Notes: generated by a model not told the origin, from the letters alone. Positions 34,920 through 49,142 are shown, counted from the first letter of the stretch. The stretch: DNA of 64,000 nt from Hydractinia symbiolongicarpus (GCF_029227915.1 NC_079887.1:8680001-8744000), one strand, 5' to 3'. A program made the numbers and translations.

Positions 34920-35560
34920 AGGAATAGTTATCTTATATCGGTTACCGAAGTTATCGAATTTACGTCGATGTAGTTAGCGAACATAGACCAAAAAGACCAT
35001 AAACTGTTGCTATAGCCTTCTAAATGGTAAAATAATTGAATGTGAAGAAAGGACTCGCAAGAACGAGAAAATGACTGATATTAATATTGACATCTTATTA
35101 ACATAATCCGCTACAACTAGTTAACTCATTGGCGGTTAGAAATCTCACTTCACACTGAGGATAATTTATGAAACAAAATTTTCCTACCGAATGTGGTTTG
35201 ACGACCTATACTCTCATCCGCAGTTGCCTTGACCGCCTTGTGAGTAGACTTCCATCGCCGTGAAGTCTTATTTGTGGGTTGCGCTCATTCTTATTTAACT
35301 GTCATTTATCTCATAAAACTTTCAACAAACTATAAACTTAAGGTAAGTCTCATTTGATAGAAAAATATTTGTACCCTATTATACCCGATGAAAGAAGAAT
35401 TATAGGGTTTTGCACTGTGTAAAGGAAAAATAATTGTACTCGTTTCTCCGTCGAAAAAATAGCATATAATTCGTGTAGATTAACCTATAACAGTACGAGA
35501 AAACTCTATCACTTGTATTAAAAATTTGTTTATAAAAAATCTTGTAGGTCTGGCACAAAG

Positions 35561-38559
35561 TTGTCTTGCATTGTCGAATTTAATTATCAAGGAAACAATG
35601 TGACTTACTTAATAGACAAGACAAACTCTGGACAAAATGTTCTTATACCATGCTTGATTTTTTCAAAAGAATACCAAAGTTCATAGCTTCAGCTAAGCGT
35701 TGTTTAAATATTTTATTTAATACAAATCTCTCATTAGAAATTGAAAAAAGAAGAAAAATTCTTATGCATTAAGAGGGCTCTGACCATTATAAAGAATAAA
35801 ATATTTTGAAAATAAGAGACGTGAATACTAACTCTCGTAAAGTAACACAACATTGATCAGCTGAGACGAACTGAAAGAGTAGAACGTACATAAGATTGGT
35901 GGCAGATCTCCTCCACCTGTTTTAATGAGATTAACATACGATGCTTTAGTAAAAACTGAAGAATACATTTTATAATATGCATCTCATCTATCATGAAAAT
36001 TAAGCCAGCAAGTTTTGTTTGTGCTGAATGAAGCATAATAATTGCTTTTTAAAACCACATTTTTATGAAGACTTTCTTGTTAATGAAAACGAACATACAT
36101 AGGAAGAAAAAATATGCCTGTCAATTTGTTACATTACAATGACAAGTTAGGTATTGTGTAATAATAATATCCGTTTACGCAAGCACACAAGAATTAAGTA
36201 TTTGTAATTTAACACGGTAGTTTTCGAAAATGGGGCGCAGTGAGGAAATAAGAAGCACTAATTTCAGTAGTTTTGATTCTGACGTAATATAAAACTTTTT
36301 CCGCAAATAAGATAAGATATATTAAAAACCAATCATGTACAATTATTACTTCCTGAAGTAATTATATCGGACGTGCCACGCTTTTAGAGTTGTTACAAAG
36401 TTTGTCACTTTTCACACCATTTAAGAGCTTTTTTTTATTTTTCATTTCGTACTAAAGTCAATGCTGAAAGCATAATCATTACACATTTATAAAAGTAAAT
36501 TTTGAAAGAATTACATACATTTCAGGCTTTCACTTGTCAGCAAAGGAATAATTTTCAGTAGTAATGTGGTCCAAGAACTCTTTAGTTCCTATGTTATCTT
36601 TTTCCCCATATTTGTTTTAGCAGTTAACTATTTTGAAATTGTCTATAAATCAACTTGCGTTTCAGTTTCGTAACATATTTATTCTTCTTTTCTTCAGCGG
36701 AAGGTTATTCTAAGCATGCACCTACCGTTGTAGCACCTTCATAATCACTATATTGACTTTTCCACTTTTAAAACCCAATGTCGTCCCTTTATTAAACCTT
36801 TTCACCACCTCTCTATCACCTACTTACACAAATATTTGTACATTGAGAACAACTCTTACAACCCCAAACGAACTTGTCTGTTTGGTGTATAACAAATTTT
36901 TACATAAGCTGAAATGATCCAATCATGTTCACGTTTATTTGAATAGATATCATTAAAAGTATCTAAATGTTCCAAGCAAATTATTCTATATATAAATCAA
37001 TCAACACAATATTATGTAGTATCACGCGAAGAGTGTAGGAGAGTTTTAATTTTGACCACTGTAATCTATAATCTCTATAATAATAATGCCAATTGTCTGT
37101 TACACCGATGAGCATTCGCTTCTCAAATTCCATAACAATCTGAAACAAGTCACAAAACAGGGATATTTCTTCACGCCTAGCTTTAATCAAAAGTGCCATA
37201 ATTGACCATAATTGACCAAAATTGACCAACTCAATAGCCTGTGTTATGCATTTTATTTAAGCATATTGCCTCAACATTTATTGGGCGTGATTGCTATACT
37301 TTGGGGATACTTTGGAGGCTTAGCTAGATCATAAATATACATCACATTAAAACTTCATAAAACACAGAATAAGTTAAAGAAGCTATTGTTGCATACAAGA
37401 AAAACACAGATAACTTAAAGTAGATCAAAACAAAATAATTCAACAAACCCTTTTTATGATAAATATTAGCTTCTTATGATGCTCTCTTAGAGAATTAATT
37501 TCTAAGCAATAATTGTAAAAATGCTGAAAAAAGATCTAAAAGAAGGGCTCCACTTTTAAATTCAGTTCTCTGCTTAATTTTTTCCGTTACTTCTCTATAA
37601 AGTACTGTCCTAACTTTTATTTGTAGGAAATAACACTGGTAAACCGGGGTAAACATGTATTATGTAGTATTATGACTAAAAACGTAAACAAATCCTTGGT
37701 TACTTGCATTTGTTTTATAGTAGTTTTCAGCGTAACGCTACCCTTTAGGAAACCATGCGCGAGCAATGTATTGATACTTTTGCCGTGAACAACAAAAAGT
37801 ATTATATATTATATTTCTTGCTAAAGAGAATTAGTATATAAAACCAATTGCGGAAGCACAGTACTTTTAATTCAATCCATGTAAAAATTAATTGATTACA
37901 GGCACAAATTAGGATTTTTAATTATGTCTGTATAATTCATACTGTCCTTTACAAAAATTTCTAACAGAATTTTCAAAACAGTGGCTTACAAGGATAAAGC
38001 ACAAATAAAAAAGTAATTTCATACTGACACATACCATAAATTTTAATTAGAAATGTAAAAAAAAAGGTTGTTCAGGAGGAGTAAATTCTGAATCAAGATA
38101 TAAACAAGTCATTTTGGTAATAATGCATATCATCCTCTCCAACAGAAGTTTACACAAATGCAAAAATCAACTAGTTATCGAAACAAATACAAACGTAAAT
38201 AACTTAATTGTTTCTGCAATTGTAATATAGTCAGATCAATGTAAATATTGCGGAAAAATAAAATGTGGCTGCGCTAAATTCAAAAAAGGCGTATTGTGGC
38301 TGGTTTCATGCTAGCAAGGTACTGTCTTTATCGAGCTAATTATTTAAACTGGAAAAACAAACAAACTGTACATAAGCCTCGCCATAGTGTATTTTCACGC
38401 TCTTCCTAAATTACTTTTTCAAAGAATTTTTTTTAAAGAAAAAGTGTAAACTCCTGAAAAAGGGCATATGCAACACACTAACATATTTCATTTTGGTTTT
38501 GTATCAACTTTCGGTACTTATGACGGACACTTCATTTGAGAAAGTAAAAAAAGGCGTTG
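35561..38559. other. no gene seen
   Basis: AT-rich sequence between block copies 2 and 3. The longest open frame (36981-37229, minus) has no splice support or recognisable family. No repeat shared with the rest of the window was noticed. Confidence 0.5.
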
Positions 38560-40784
38560 CAGTTCACCAAATTAAACGCATTTGCGGCGTCCATCACCGC
38601 GTGAGCAACAGCTTTACACTAAGACATTTTTCCAACACAAGTTTGCGGATATCAAACAGATGACAAACTATCGTCACAAAAAGCAATTATAACAATTTTT
38701 TTGCTATCCTTCTATGAACTTCACATGTGGTAGTAGAATTTTAACTTTTTATCAAATACATTTCTATTTTTTATCGCTGCATTTCAAATCACGTGGTGAT
38801 TGCAAATATGACAAATAATCACGGAAAATAATTCTATGGGAAAATAGTGAGATTAGAAGACCACCAAGGTGTGAAATTGTAGATTAAAATAGACGTAACA
38901 AGATTCATAACAAAAACAGTTCTGAACCAGAAGTTGTACAGATGACGTGGACTCATTTCCCCTTCCACTATTGTCCTGAAGCGCCTAAAATACCAAGTAG
39001 GTGTGTGGTATATATGTTGTTTTTCTTCTAATGGCGACATATTGTATCTGCTGGTATCCAAATGATGTTTGGATATAGGATAAATATCAATATAAAGTCG
39101 TTTCCATAAAGCGGAAATACCGAATCAACGAAACAACGAAACTACGAAACTACAAAAACGGGACCAATTTAAACAAACTGAAGATAAATTAAATGCGTCA
39201 ATGTTAACCAATTAGAGAATGTAATTCCTTTATCATTGCAGCCTCTTGTTATATAACAGTTGTGCCACCAAGACAACCTTATCAGCCAATTAGATTTTCC
39301 ATTTTCATATCTAATTAATTAATTAATGAACAGTATACTATTCTCGTGTTTTCGTCGTTCCATTTTTTTCGGTTGTGATTATTGTAATTCTGAGTTTTAT
39401 TATTGGACTGTTACAGTAAATGCGTATCCTATTTGAGGGACTGGAGCACTTATATTTAAATCAAATCCTCGAATAGGGGAAGGGGGGAGAGGGGAGGCGC
39501 ATAGAAGTTTAAACGGCAGAGGCGTCTATTGGAAAATGATTGAACCAATCTTTTCTTATCTCATCCGTAAAAAAAAACAAAAAAACAGATCGTTCCTTTT
39601 TTGGCGTAAAATGAACAGTCAATTGAATGTTCAGAAAATCATTTTTTTAGTTACATTTTGAAATTTCAGTAGTTCATGTACTCCAAATCCTTAACTTGAA
39701 AAAGCACCCTCTTTTATAGTTATTAAAGTGAAGTCGGCAACTACCTTTTGTGTTAAGATTACATTCCATCAAAGGACGCAGAGATGGTACGACAGCTTAT
39801 TTTTTATTCACTTTATTTAACCGAAAATAAAAGCGTTATTGTCTACGTAATCTCTTTAAGACTTGGGACGCTATTCGATAAATAAAATTTAGTGAGTGGA
39901 GTCATCTTCGGTATTCTGTAATAAAATTATTTCTCATCAAAGGACCCGGAGATAGTAGGGCCGCTTATTTTGAAAACCTAAAACGAAGTGGGCCATAAAC
40001 AAAAGAGCCAGTTAATTAAAAAGAGAGAGGAGCATTCTTACTATCGAAAACAATTATTTTTGTGTACACAAAATGAAACTACAAAAATTACTTTTTCTTA
40101 ACTATACAGTTTGAAAGTTTTGCAGCTTAAACTGCTGATTCATTTAACACTTCTCTTGCTGGATCACATTCTTGCCTGATCCTTTTTGAGACTCTGAGTA
40201 ATACTTCTATTAAACAAAATTACTTGATTGAGTTAAAATCAGTGTGTCTACGCCTTCACTTTTTCACCTGATCGCTCAATTAGATTTTCAACTGTCATAT
40301 CATTTTCATAAAAAGGAACTTAATTTTCCTGCGTTTCGACTTTCTAATTTTGTGTTTTGTAATTAATTATTGCTTAATTATAGAAACTGGGAATAGTAAA
40401 TGCCCGATTAATCGACAGGAGAGGTTATTTCAAAATTTTTCTCAAATAGGGCGCACTTCGAAGTTTAAACAGGAGAGATACCCATTAAAAAATGATTCAG
40501 TTAATGTTTCTGTTTTTTCTATCCGTAAAAAAGTTCCTCTTTTGTTAAAATAAAAATTACCAGTCAATTAAATGTTTAAACGTTTTTTCCTAGTTAAATT
40601 TTGAAATTTTTGTAGTTTGCTTACTACGGATTCTTCATTGATAATTCATTAAATTAAAAGAGACTCTTCTTTTCGTTATAAAAGTTTATTCGATCAGGGA
40701 CGCGTAGATGATAAAGCCGCATATTTTAAAATTATAAAAATGAGGTATGGCCATAAACGAAAAGAGCAGAATTTAAAACAGGTA

Positions 40785-41539
40785 AGAGTTTAGTGAAGCT
40801 GATAAAACAACTACATGTCCAGGCATGTTACAAAACAAAAAACAACTCTAAATTTGAAAGCCGAACAAGGCGAAAAGATGTTCTATATTTCCATGAAGCA
40901 GTGGTCGACAAAATTAAAATTGCCTTGCACAAGTATGTTTTTTCTGCTGAGAAAAGATTTGGAATCGACTGTGCCATTACACATTCAAGACAATAACTGA
41001 AAAAAGTTATCAAAAGTTGAAGATTTATTTAAATTTTAACAGGAATGCTTACAACGTTCAAAGGGTAGTGGTCGGAAGAAACCGCTTAAATGTGACACTT
41101 AGTACGTTCAGGCGAACGTTATCTGATTTGCTTGGACAGCACAAAACAGAAGTAACTCTAATTATAATCAAAGCTCTAACCAGCGGTAGATCTCGTAGTA
41201 TTTTAAACGATAAGCAGAGACCCGCAATTTTAAATATATTGGGAAAGGATACGAAGTGGTCACACGGATTGGGACATTTCACAAATCCGACAATTCTATT
41301 TCCTCCTCATTTCTCGCATTGTAATGGATTTTTCAAAGTCACCAAGAACACCTGCTTAGAAAAAGAAGAATGGTTCGCAAGAGACTCTATTTACTTATTC
41401 ATCACAGCGCTGAGAAAAAGCATACACCAACTATAAAGACTCCAACCAGTCTAAAAGAAAAGTTAGTAAATCGGATGTGTCAATTTTTGTTGAAAACGTG
41501 AAAATTCTTTTTGAAACATTTTCTGTACTGACTGCGTAA
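40785..41539 (+). pseudogene. U gene copy 3, 5'-deleted and frameshifted
   Basis: Homology to U exon 2 begins at SLVKLIKQLHVQ. Exon 1, its promoter and the first 43 codons of exon 2 are deleted: sequence corresponding to 29720-30310 is missing. A frameshift lies near 40985. About 200 bp of the C-terminal part is deleted around 41405-41430, and the end VSIFVENVKILFETF..VLTA with stop is kept. No functional product is expected. Confidence 0.8.
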
Positions 41540-43067
41540 CGATATATCTAATAAAAAATTGTAGTCGGTGTAAATAAATTTGCACATTAACTTCTTAGGT
41601 GCTGCAAAAATGATGGATCTTAGGAGTTCTTTAAAGATCTATTATTCAGAATTCTTGTTTTTGTTATTTTTGTTACTAACTAATACTAACTTATATATAA
41701 TACTTGGTGTAGACATATTTCTGTGGGATATTGAAAATCTGTGTCTAGAAAAATCTTACATAGTAATATCCGCATCCCGTTCAAAATGGGTCATTTCTTC
41801 TTGATAAAAAGTGCTCGAGCAGCACTTTCTGCTTTCCGCTAAATATGACTGCATTCCGGAAGCTGTCTTTGAAAGTTCATTTTAAGTTTTTATTCGGGAG
41901 CTTTCATTCAGGGACACTTGCCCAAGGAGAAATTGTCGATGCATAAATCATCTGTATCTAAAACTAGTACTTTGTCTCAACTCTATTCGGTCCGGGGTAT
42001 CTCAAACATATTATGTCCAAGATGAATCAGACTAAGCACACTTATAGTACGTCATGAAAAAAACAATATGGCAGCAATAAATTTTTGCTTATGTCAGCAC
42101 ATCTTCGGAAGCGTGAAATTTGTCTAGTATTCTCCAATCTGCTAAAAATTCAACTACTTACCTTCTAGATCAAATTTTTGCATTTAGTTTAACGTTTCTG
42201 ACAGCAAAATAAAAGTTGTTTAACATATTTTACGGTTACATTGTTTGCATAAATTAAGGTCAAAAATTGCCCGAAAATTTTTTTTTCTTGATTCTCGGTT
42301 GAAATAAAAAAAAATCAAATAATCGGATTAATCAAGTGACCAAAATTCTCAGATAGATTCTCCTCGACGAAATAAAGTTGTCATGTAATTTTCAAGTCCT
42401 AGGGATAATCCTAACGGAATTCATTATATTATCCCAAATCATCCCAGATTTCACAGAGCTTCTGTGCGTATCAAATATTTTTATTGCTCCTAATTGCTTT
42501 ATTTATTTATTTATTAGTCTCTACCTTAAATAAAATAAAATAAAAAGTATACGTATTACGTTATTTAATCGACTTTGACAACCGCCGAAGACTGGACTTT
42601 TGATACCAAGTCGTCTAAAATTACGAAAGTAGAAAAACAGCTATTGTAAATTGATACTGTACTGTGTAATAGGTTCTACCAACTTCAACGAGACTTCAAT
42701 CCGGACTTCAATCCTGTATTCTATTCGATACAAAAAGTTTTTCAAATCGTTCTGTACTGGCTTGCAGTGAAAAATAATGATTTATGCAAAATTAAAACTT
42801 CTTATTGAGTAATTAAAAGTTCCTGAGTTTGGAATATACAATTACGGAATAGAAATTGAGAAAAGGTTAATGAACAGAAGTATTACTGATGTGTCGCCTT
42901 TGAGTGCAGATCGTGGACTTAACTTGATGAAAATTTAGGAAAGCAAAATTATGCGTCCTTTGAAATTTTACCTGTTACTTGACAAAAACAGGCGATCTTA
43001 AGTCCTGGTCAAAGCTGGTTATAAACCTGTCTTAATGGAGACAATTTCTCCATGGTGTAAGATAATG

Positions 43068-43160
43068 TTGAGCAATTCGGATATTATTAAGAACTTTTCC
43101 AATTCATACTCGTCTATATCTGCTGAAACCTGTGGTGTTAAGATCGCAATAACGAGAAAA
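43068..43160 (+). pseudogene. recombinase remnant in block copy 3
   Basis: The sequence beginning ATGTTGAGCAATTCGGATAT is the counterpart of 34717 onwards in copy 2, where the C-terminal part of a tyrosine recombinase is recognisable. Here it is shorter and more degraded. Confidence 0.5.
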
Positions 43161-44044
43161 TGACTTATTACCCTTTATATCTTATTAAAATATTCCACTA
43201 CAGCTAGTTAACTCCTTGGTGGTTGACATCGTTGGCTTGACCGTCCAGTGAGTAGACTGTCATCGCTGTGAAGCCTAATTTGCGCGTTGCGCTCATTCTC
43301 ACTTAACTTTCATACATCTTGGGAACAATTAACACATAAGATTATTAACAAACTTCAACTTAAGGTAAGTCTCGTTTAATGGAAAAACATTTTCACCCTA
43401 TTTCAGCCAATCAAAGAAGAGTTATACGGTCTTTCCACTGTATAAAGGAAGTATCATTGTACTCGTTTCTCGGTAGAAAAGAAAAATATAGCAAAACATA
43501 TAACTTATATCACTTATATTAAAAACTTATATAAAATTTGTAGGCATAGCACATAGCAAGTATACGTACATTAAATATCAACAATATCACTTCTTGTCCT
43601 TATATTTACCATATCTTTCCTATAATAATAACACATGTCGTCTACCTGTGTAAGATAGTTTAATTTAGCTATATTTTCAACCACCAACAGATTAACTTTA
43701 TTTTTATACAACCATGAAAATAAGAATGTACCAAATGGGTTACCGAGTAGGTCAGACAAATATATGAGGAGTAGTATATGAAATTTGGCGAACCCAAAGA
43801 TCCTTCCACGGAATATCGACCAGTCGTATCTTGTTTAAAATAAAATCCTATTTGCTATTATATGGCAATGTTGTATGATATAACGCTGACCAAAATATGT
43901 ATGACAGGCAAACACGTGTATTTTTCCAGGAATAATTAAATTATATAAATGAGACAATACTTTTGAGTATCTAAAAAAGTGCGCTCACATAGAAAATTTT
44001 AATTAAAAATGCAGAAAAAGTTAATAAAATAGTCATGCCAAAAG

Positions 44045-47000
44045 TTAAACTTCATTTTCGAGAAATGGACCATACGCAATAAAAGGTGGACTTGGCAAAT
44101 CTCTACTAGCTCCGTAAACTGCACACAACTTCAACAAGCATGGTTCCAGTTTCCATGCATATCGTACAGCAGTAATTTTGTCTAATGGTTGCTTTTTGAT
44201 AGTGATGTATAAACGATCTTTTTTGTGTGATGTAATGTTAAATCCAGTCCATATTTTTGAATGGTTAAAGAAAACCTAAGAAATAGAAACAAAACAAATA
44301 AAACGTAATAGAAAATTTAATAAATTATAACCAGAAAATGCTATAAAATATATTATAACAGTCAAAAAAAACTAAAATTATCTTTTTGAGGGGTGGGCAT
44401 AATTATCGAACTTATTTAGGAACAAAAAAAGTTCAACGACTACACAAACGCTCGAAAAAATATCACTAATACTAATTTGAAAAATTCTGGTATTAACAAA
44501 ATTCTCCGATGGGATAGATTGTACCTACTTTTACAGAAATAGTAGCTAGTCATTTAACTTTTCAGAAATACCATATAATTATGTCAACCGCTAGTTTATT
44601 AAGATCAAAACTAATTTCTAAGTGTCGGCACCAGATCAAAATTATCCTGATACATCATAAGCCGGTTTTTCAAAAAAGTAATTGTTCATCACTTTTTCAT
44701 TGTTCAGCTTTTCATTGTTCAGCTTTATAATGTAAAGATTCCCTAAAAAGTTTTTTATAAGTGTATATATCTTTATATTTTAAAAGTGTTTTAGTACAGC
44801 AGACGATCGTAATAATAAATACAGAAGTTAAAGTTGTATTGTATGTACCTCAAACCCAACATTTGTTCGAATTTCAATTCCAAATGTTCTCAGAGAATCT
44901 TTTTTGTAAATTACAGTCAGCACACACGTGTCATCACATTTTGTCGAAACCAGCACTTTTTCCATTATAGGACCTGTCCAATATGTTTCTTCATTATAAG
45001 CGATATTACGTGCACCCAAAACTAATCTATCAGCGATATCACTTTTATAGCGGGGGTGAACACCTGACAATGGAGATGCATCGTCAGGCAGGTCCATAGC
45101 GACGGCCATGAATGTTTTGAGCTGTTTTGGGTTTGGTACATACCCATACTCAGCCGTTTGTTTCCATCTTATTACTGTGTAGTTTGGATGTGGAGAATCA
45201 TGAGTACAAACAGAGATCTAAAATGATTCAAATGTGTGTGGTGATGTAGGAACTTAAGAATGACTGAGTGATCGTGTACTGGATTTATTTCACTTTAACT
45301 TTTATAGCCGGATATAATATTTTACTTACGTTAAAATGCAAAAGTGGGCCACGAGTAAAAAAATAACATGTTTTGGGATATACCTGAACAAATCCAAAGG
45401 GAAACATTGGGTCTGTACTTTTCTCAGTAGATTTGTACCATTTTTCTCTCCATCCGGCAATCATAGCTGGAAAGGTGCAGTTGTATGTATCTGGATTTGG
45501 AGTATTACTTTCTCCTTGGTACCAAATCACACCAAATATGCTGGTCTTTAATAATGGATATACCATGGCGTTCCAAAGTTGTGATGCCGAATTTGGATTG
45601 CTGGTAATATAAGTTTAACAATTAAGCTTTGGGACCAAGATTAAACATTTTCAGTTGCTTGCAGGAAAATTTTGTTTCAAGATTTCTAGCTCAACATGGC
45701 TGATAAAGCAACCTTTCTAGAATTGCAGCGACTGAGACCAACTAACTTTTTTTGTCGTGTATTTGTCAAGATGTTGATTGTTATGCACCAAGAGCAACAT
45801 TTTCTTTAATGCAACAAGAATTTGGTCAATGCGCATACTTTACTGTACGCAGCAATCGACCTTTATTATTTTGAACCCAATTGATGTTAATCAAGTCAGA
45901 CAGCTTTAACAGTACATCCTTTTTTATTAATTAATTAAGCAAAATTGATGGTCCTATTAGGCTATGATATACACACTCTCCTGAGGCAATGTTAAGCGAT
46001 CAGATATCAACTAAACTCATTTCAAAATTAGTCACAAAATAAGCTATCAGTAGACTTCTGATAGTGTAGGAATATGCCAAATAAAGCTAGACGAAAAAAA
46101 AAACAATAACAGTCTCAAATCTTTAGTGATTAGCATTAACCTACTTGCTAGACGCGTTACATCTTGCTAACATATCTGGTGACGACCAAGCTTCTATACG
46201 CGTGCCACCAAAACTAGAAGAGATTAGACCAATTGGAACATGATATTGATTAAACAATCGTCTACCATACATCCAACATAATGCTGAAAATCCTGACACT
46301 TTGCCTAGAAATAATACCAGTCCTTGTTAGAAAAAGCATTTATGGTACAATTTTTTATTTGTTTAACACTTAGAAAACGCTACTAGAGTTAAATTACGGC
46401 ACAGTGCCGAGAAAATATCGGAAATACTTTTTACAGTTTTTTATATTTCCGTTTACATATTTCCCAATCCGCAATATGTATGAGTATATCACTCATACAT
46501 ATTGCGAGAACCTAAAAACGAAAAAATATGACGATATTTTTCGAGATCAAGAGCGATATCTTGTTATCATATAAACCCCGCGTAAATCATTTTAAATTGA
46601 TATACTCGGCAGACTATTGTTCAATTTCAATAACGGTTTATGAAATTCAACAGCTAAAAAAAATTATGGAAAGATAACATATGTGGTCATGTCTTTTCAT
46701 TCATAATAGTTTTTTTTTAATTTATGATAAATTATGCGCGCAATGGTAATTGATTCAAAAGAAAAACAAAACTTGTTTATGTCAAGCCTGAATGAAATTA
46801 AATGAAAATAAATTTTAATGTATCATATTCATGTTAATTTAATACAAATCAGTTGAAGTGAAAGCTGTGAAAACGAAAACAATAACAACATACGGTATTA
46901 TAAAAAGAGAGGCATTTATATTCTACATACTTTATTGTCTTTAATAAAAAAAAGATTGGCAGGAAATTTTGAATTTTTTTAATAAAATAACAAAAAATTG

Positions 47001-49142
47001 AGTGAACAATCCTATTTTATTTTAGAAAAAAACAATAACACAGGATTTTAGAATAATTGGACTGTAAATATTTATGATTGATTGTTAGTTTGTTTCGTAA
47101 AAATAATTTATGTTTTTTTTCAAGAAAACAATAACCTTTACTCAGTAAGTTATTAACCAATTAGGAAAACAGTATCGGCTTTTTCCATGCTATTTCAGCC
47201 AATCAGAGAAAAAATATCAGCTATTTGCACGTTATTTCAGCCAATTATAGGAACAATACCACTTTTTGAACTGTAGAAATAAAGCATGGTAAAGTTTGCT
47301 CTTGTTTCTTGGTAGAAAATAAAAATATAGCATATATTTTGTGCAGATTATCCAATCACAGTGCAAGAGAAAATTTAACGACATGATAATGGTTTATAAA
47401 GTTTTTAAGATTTTTTCGCTCTTAGGTTATAAAAGTTACAAAAGATCATAAAAATAGTTTCTACAATCTGAGTCAAAATGTTAAAACAAGACAGCAAACT
47501 TTTAAATTTGTCACCACAAGTGATTGCATATGCTATTTCTATATCAGATTCACGCATTTCCAGAGTGGATATAAGACTTAGATTTTGGTTATTTTTAAAA
47601 TGGACTAATTGTTGCTGCCAGCATGGCAGTTTTCTACAATCTAAAAAGCAGATTATTTCGTAGTGTCTGCGTACTGGAGAATGCGACTATTTTTGAACGC
47701 TGTCGGAGCATTCACCGCGTGAAAATTTTCTCCATATTCGAAATGTGATGAGAAAACTGCATTTGTCTCACCATAATAATAGAGCATTTTTGCACGAATC
47801 TACTTACTTGATGTTGGTATGCTCCATTGAAGATGAATACTTTTCTTTTTTAACTCGTGTATTGTTACATTTGAAAAGTAATTGGCCACTGTAAATAATC
47901 GAATATTCGGATAGCTAAGCGCAAGATCCATTTCCTTCTCTGCTTTCATTGACTAAATATAAAAAAAGTAAGTTGAACTGAAAGCCTCTAATGAACTTTT
48001 TAATAGTTTAAGTTTCCGTTGGTATTTTTTCCTTTTTTGTCAAGTCTGTGTACGTGTATGTGGAATTTAAAGGTAATAATGGAATTTTTTTTTTTGACTA
48101 CGTTAATTCCTCAGATTACTCTAAAATATTAGGGACGGTTTTATAACTTTATAGATACTCATTCTCTGTTGACAAAAAAAAAGGTTTTAACGATATAAGG
48201 ATCACCACATGAACATGGCAGTTATGGTTTGTTAAATTCTTTGTTAACCTGGTGACATCATAAAGACAGTCATCTGATGCTCTGATTTTATTTACATATT
48301 TGCAAAAATATTAGACAAAATCGTTGTTCTTATGTTCTATTTACACTTCCTGATACTGTTATTTTAAGTAAAAGTTATAATATTATTTTAGAGGCTACCA
48401 ACTATAAATAACTGTTCCTTTTTAATATCTTAACATTAGCGTACTGAAGCCCATTTGAGTTGATTTTAACTTTACATTTTTACTCAAAAACAGTGAATGT
48501 TACATGCGTCTGTAGAAAAACCAAGGGCACTGCGTACTTTAACAAAAAATCTCATCAGATGAAAGACAAAATATAGTCTTACGCTTGACGTAAAAAATGC
48601 CATGTTACTTTGACCACTGCAAAACCATACATCACCAAACAAAATATCACGCAGACGAATGGTTTCACCGCCAACATTTGATTTACAAATAATATCATAC
48701 GGTCCTCCGGCTTTGTGAGGTTCCAGCGCTATTTTCCATACGATAAAACCACGTGAATCTAAAGTACGAACGTAACATACAGGAAAGCGAGGTACAAGAT
48801 AGTAATATGTATAAACATGGATATACGATAACAGTATATGTTTGTATATCTATGGTACAAATGATTTTACAAACTTTGAAAGAACGCTAATATTGTTAAT
48901 GCAAATAACTACTAACCTTTGAATGTTTTAGTGTGATAAGTTTGTCTTTCGCTTGTCTTCGTATGCTTTACTGAAACGCTTATGGTAGTATAAGTATCAC
49001 TGTATCCCCACAAAAATGCGCGCTGTGGCGACCTTTGTAGCACCATGTGATCTGCATAGTGATTGGCAAAGCGAAATGTTGCATAATTATCACACAGAAC
49101 GCTCGAGATCATTAATAAAACGGTAACACTTATTTGAAACAT
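44045..49142 (-). CDS. SIAE: sialate O-acetylesterase, gene A
   Basis: Seven exons read right to left: 49142-48917, 48758-48583, 47952-47808, 46304-46145, 45600-45384, 45217-44849, 44275-44045 (1524 nt, 507 residues, close to the usual SIAE length). All junctions are GT-AG and in phase. A signal peptide (1-17) precedes the SIAE start (FRFANHYADHMVLQR). The SGNH-type nucleophile is Ser126 in FCSGQSNM. Conserved SIAE stretches follow: GLISSSFGGTRIEAW, GVIWYQGESNT and DLPDDASPLSGVHPR with the catalytic His362 candidate. The enzyme removes O-acetyl esters from sialic acids in secretory or lysosomal compartments; whether this animal makes sialic acids or uses other acetylated sugars is open. The start was set at the MFQISV ATG because the frame further upstream begins with TTG. 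The gene is convergent with block copy 3, which carries a broken U gene. Confidence 0.93.
46471..46505. repeat. perfect 15-bp-arm hairpin in SIAE gene A intron 3
   Basis: GCAATATGTATGAGT, a five-base loop ATATC, then the exact reverse complement. It lies in the intron between exons 3 and 4 (46305-47807). It is not present at the corresponding place in SIAE gene B. Confidence 0.7.
47150..47385 (+). repeat. dispersed CCAATCA-type repeat in SIAE gene A intron 3
   Basis: Contains ATTTCAGCCAATCAGAGAA twice in variant form, then CTTGGTAGAAAATAAAAATATAGCA and TCCAATCACAGTGCAAGAG (quoted in short pieces). The same order of pieces occurs at about 35390-35510, 43400-43520 and 54836-54975 within block copies, and in reverse near 19130-19230. 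This copy is outside the blocks, so it is an independent insertion of a short interspersed element of unknown class. Confidence 0.5.

Larger units (their letters stand above)
27676..35560 (+). repeat. direct copy (copy 2) of the U/SIAE duplicated block
   Basis: Homologous in order to 38.56-43.56 kb. It begins at the turning point of the inverted repeat (27486-27675 is the reverse complement of 29930-30105) and ends near 35560, where alignment with copy 3 (43.5 kb) stops. It contains two upstream tandem repeats, the intact U gene and a decayed recombinase. Unlike copies 1, 3 and 4, no SIAE exon follows it. Confidence 0.8.
38560..43960 (+). repeat. direct copy (copy 3) of the U/SIAE duplicated block
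   Basis: Aligns in order with 27.68-35.56 kb: 38600-39070 with 27685-28210, 39280-40770 with the upstream tandem pair, 40785-41900 with the U gene and its 3' flank, 42030-42900 with 31730-33050, and 43068-43550 with 34720-35550. It lacks about 600 bp containing U exon 1. It runs directly into the 3' end of the SIAE gene at 44045. Confidence 0.8.

Noticed and set aside
36981-37229. 82-codon minus-strand frame with some protein-like composition
   Set aside because: Contains a short ATTGACCA tandem repeat at its start and has no recognised family or splice evidence.
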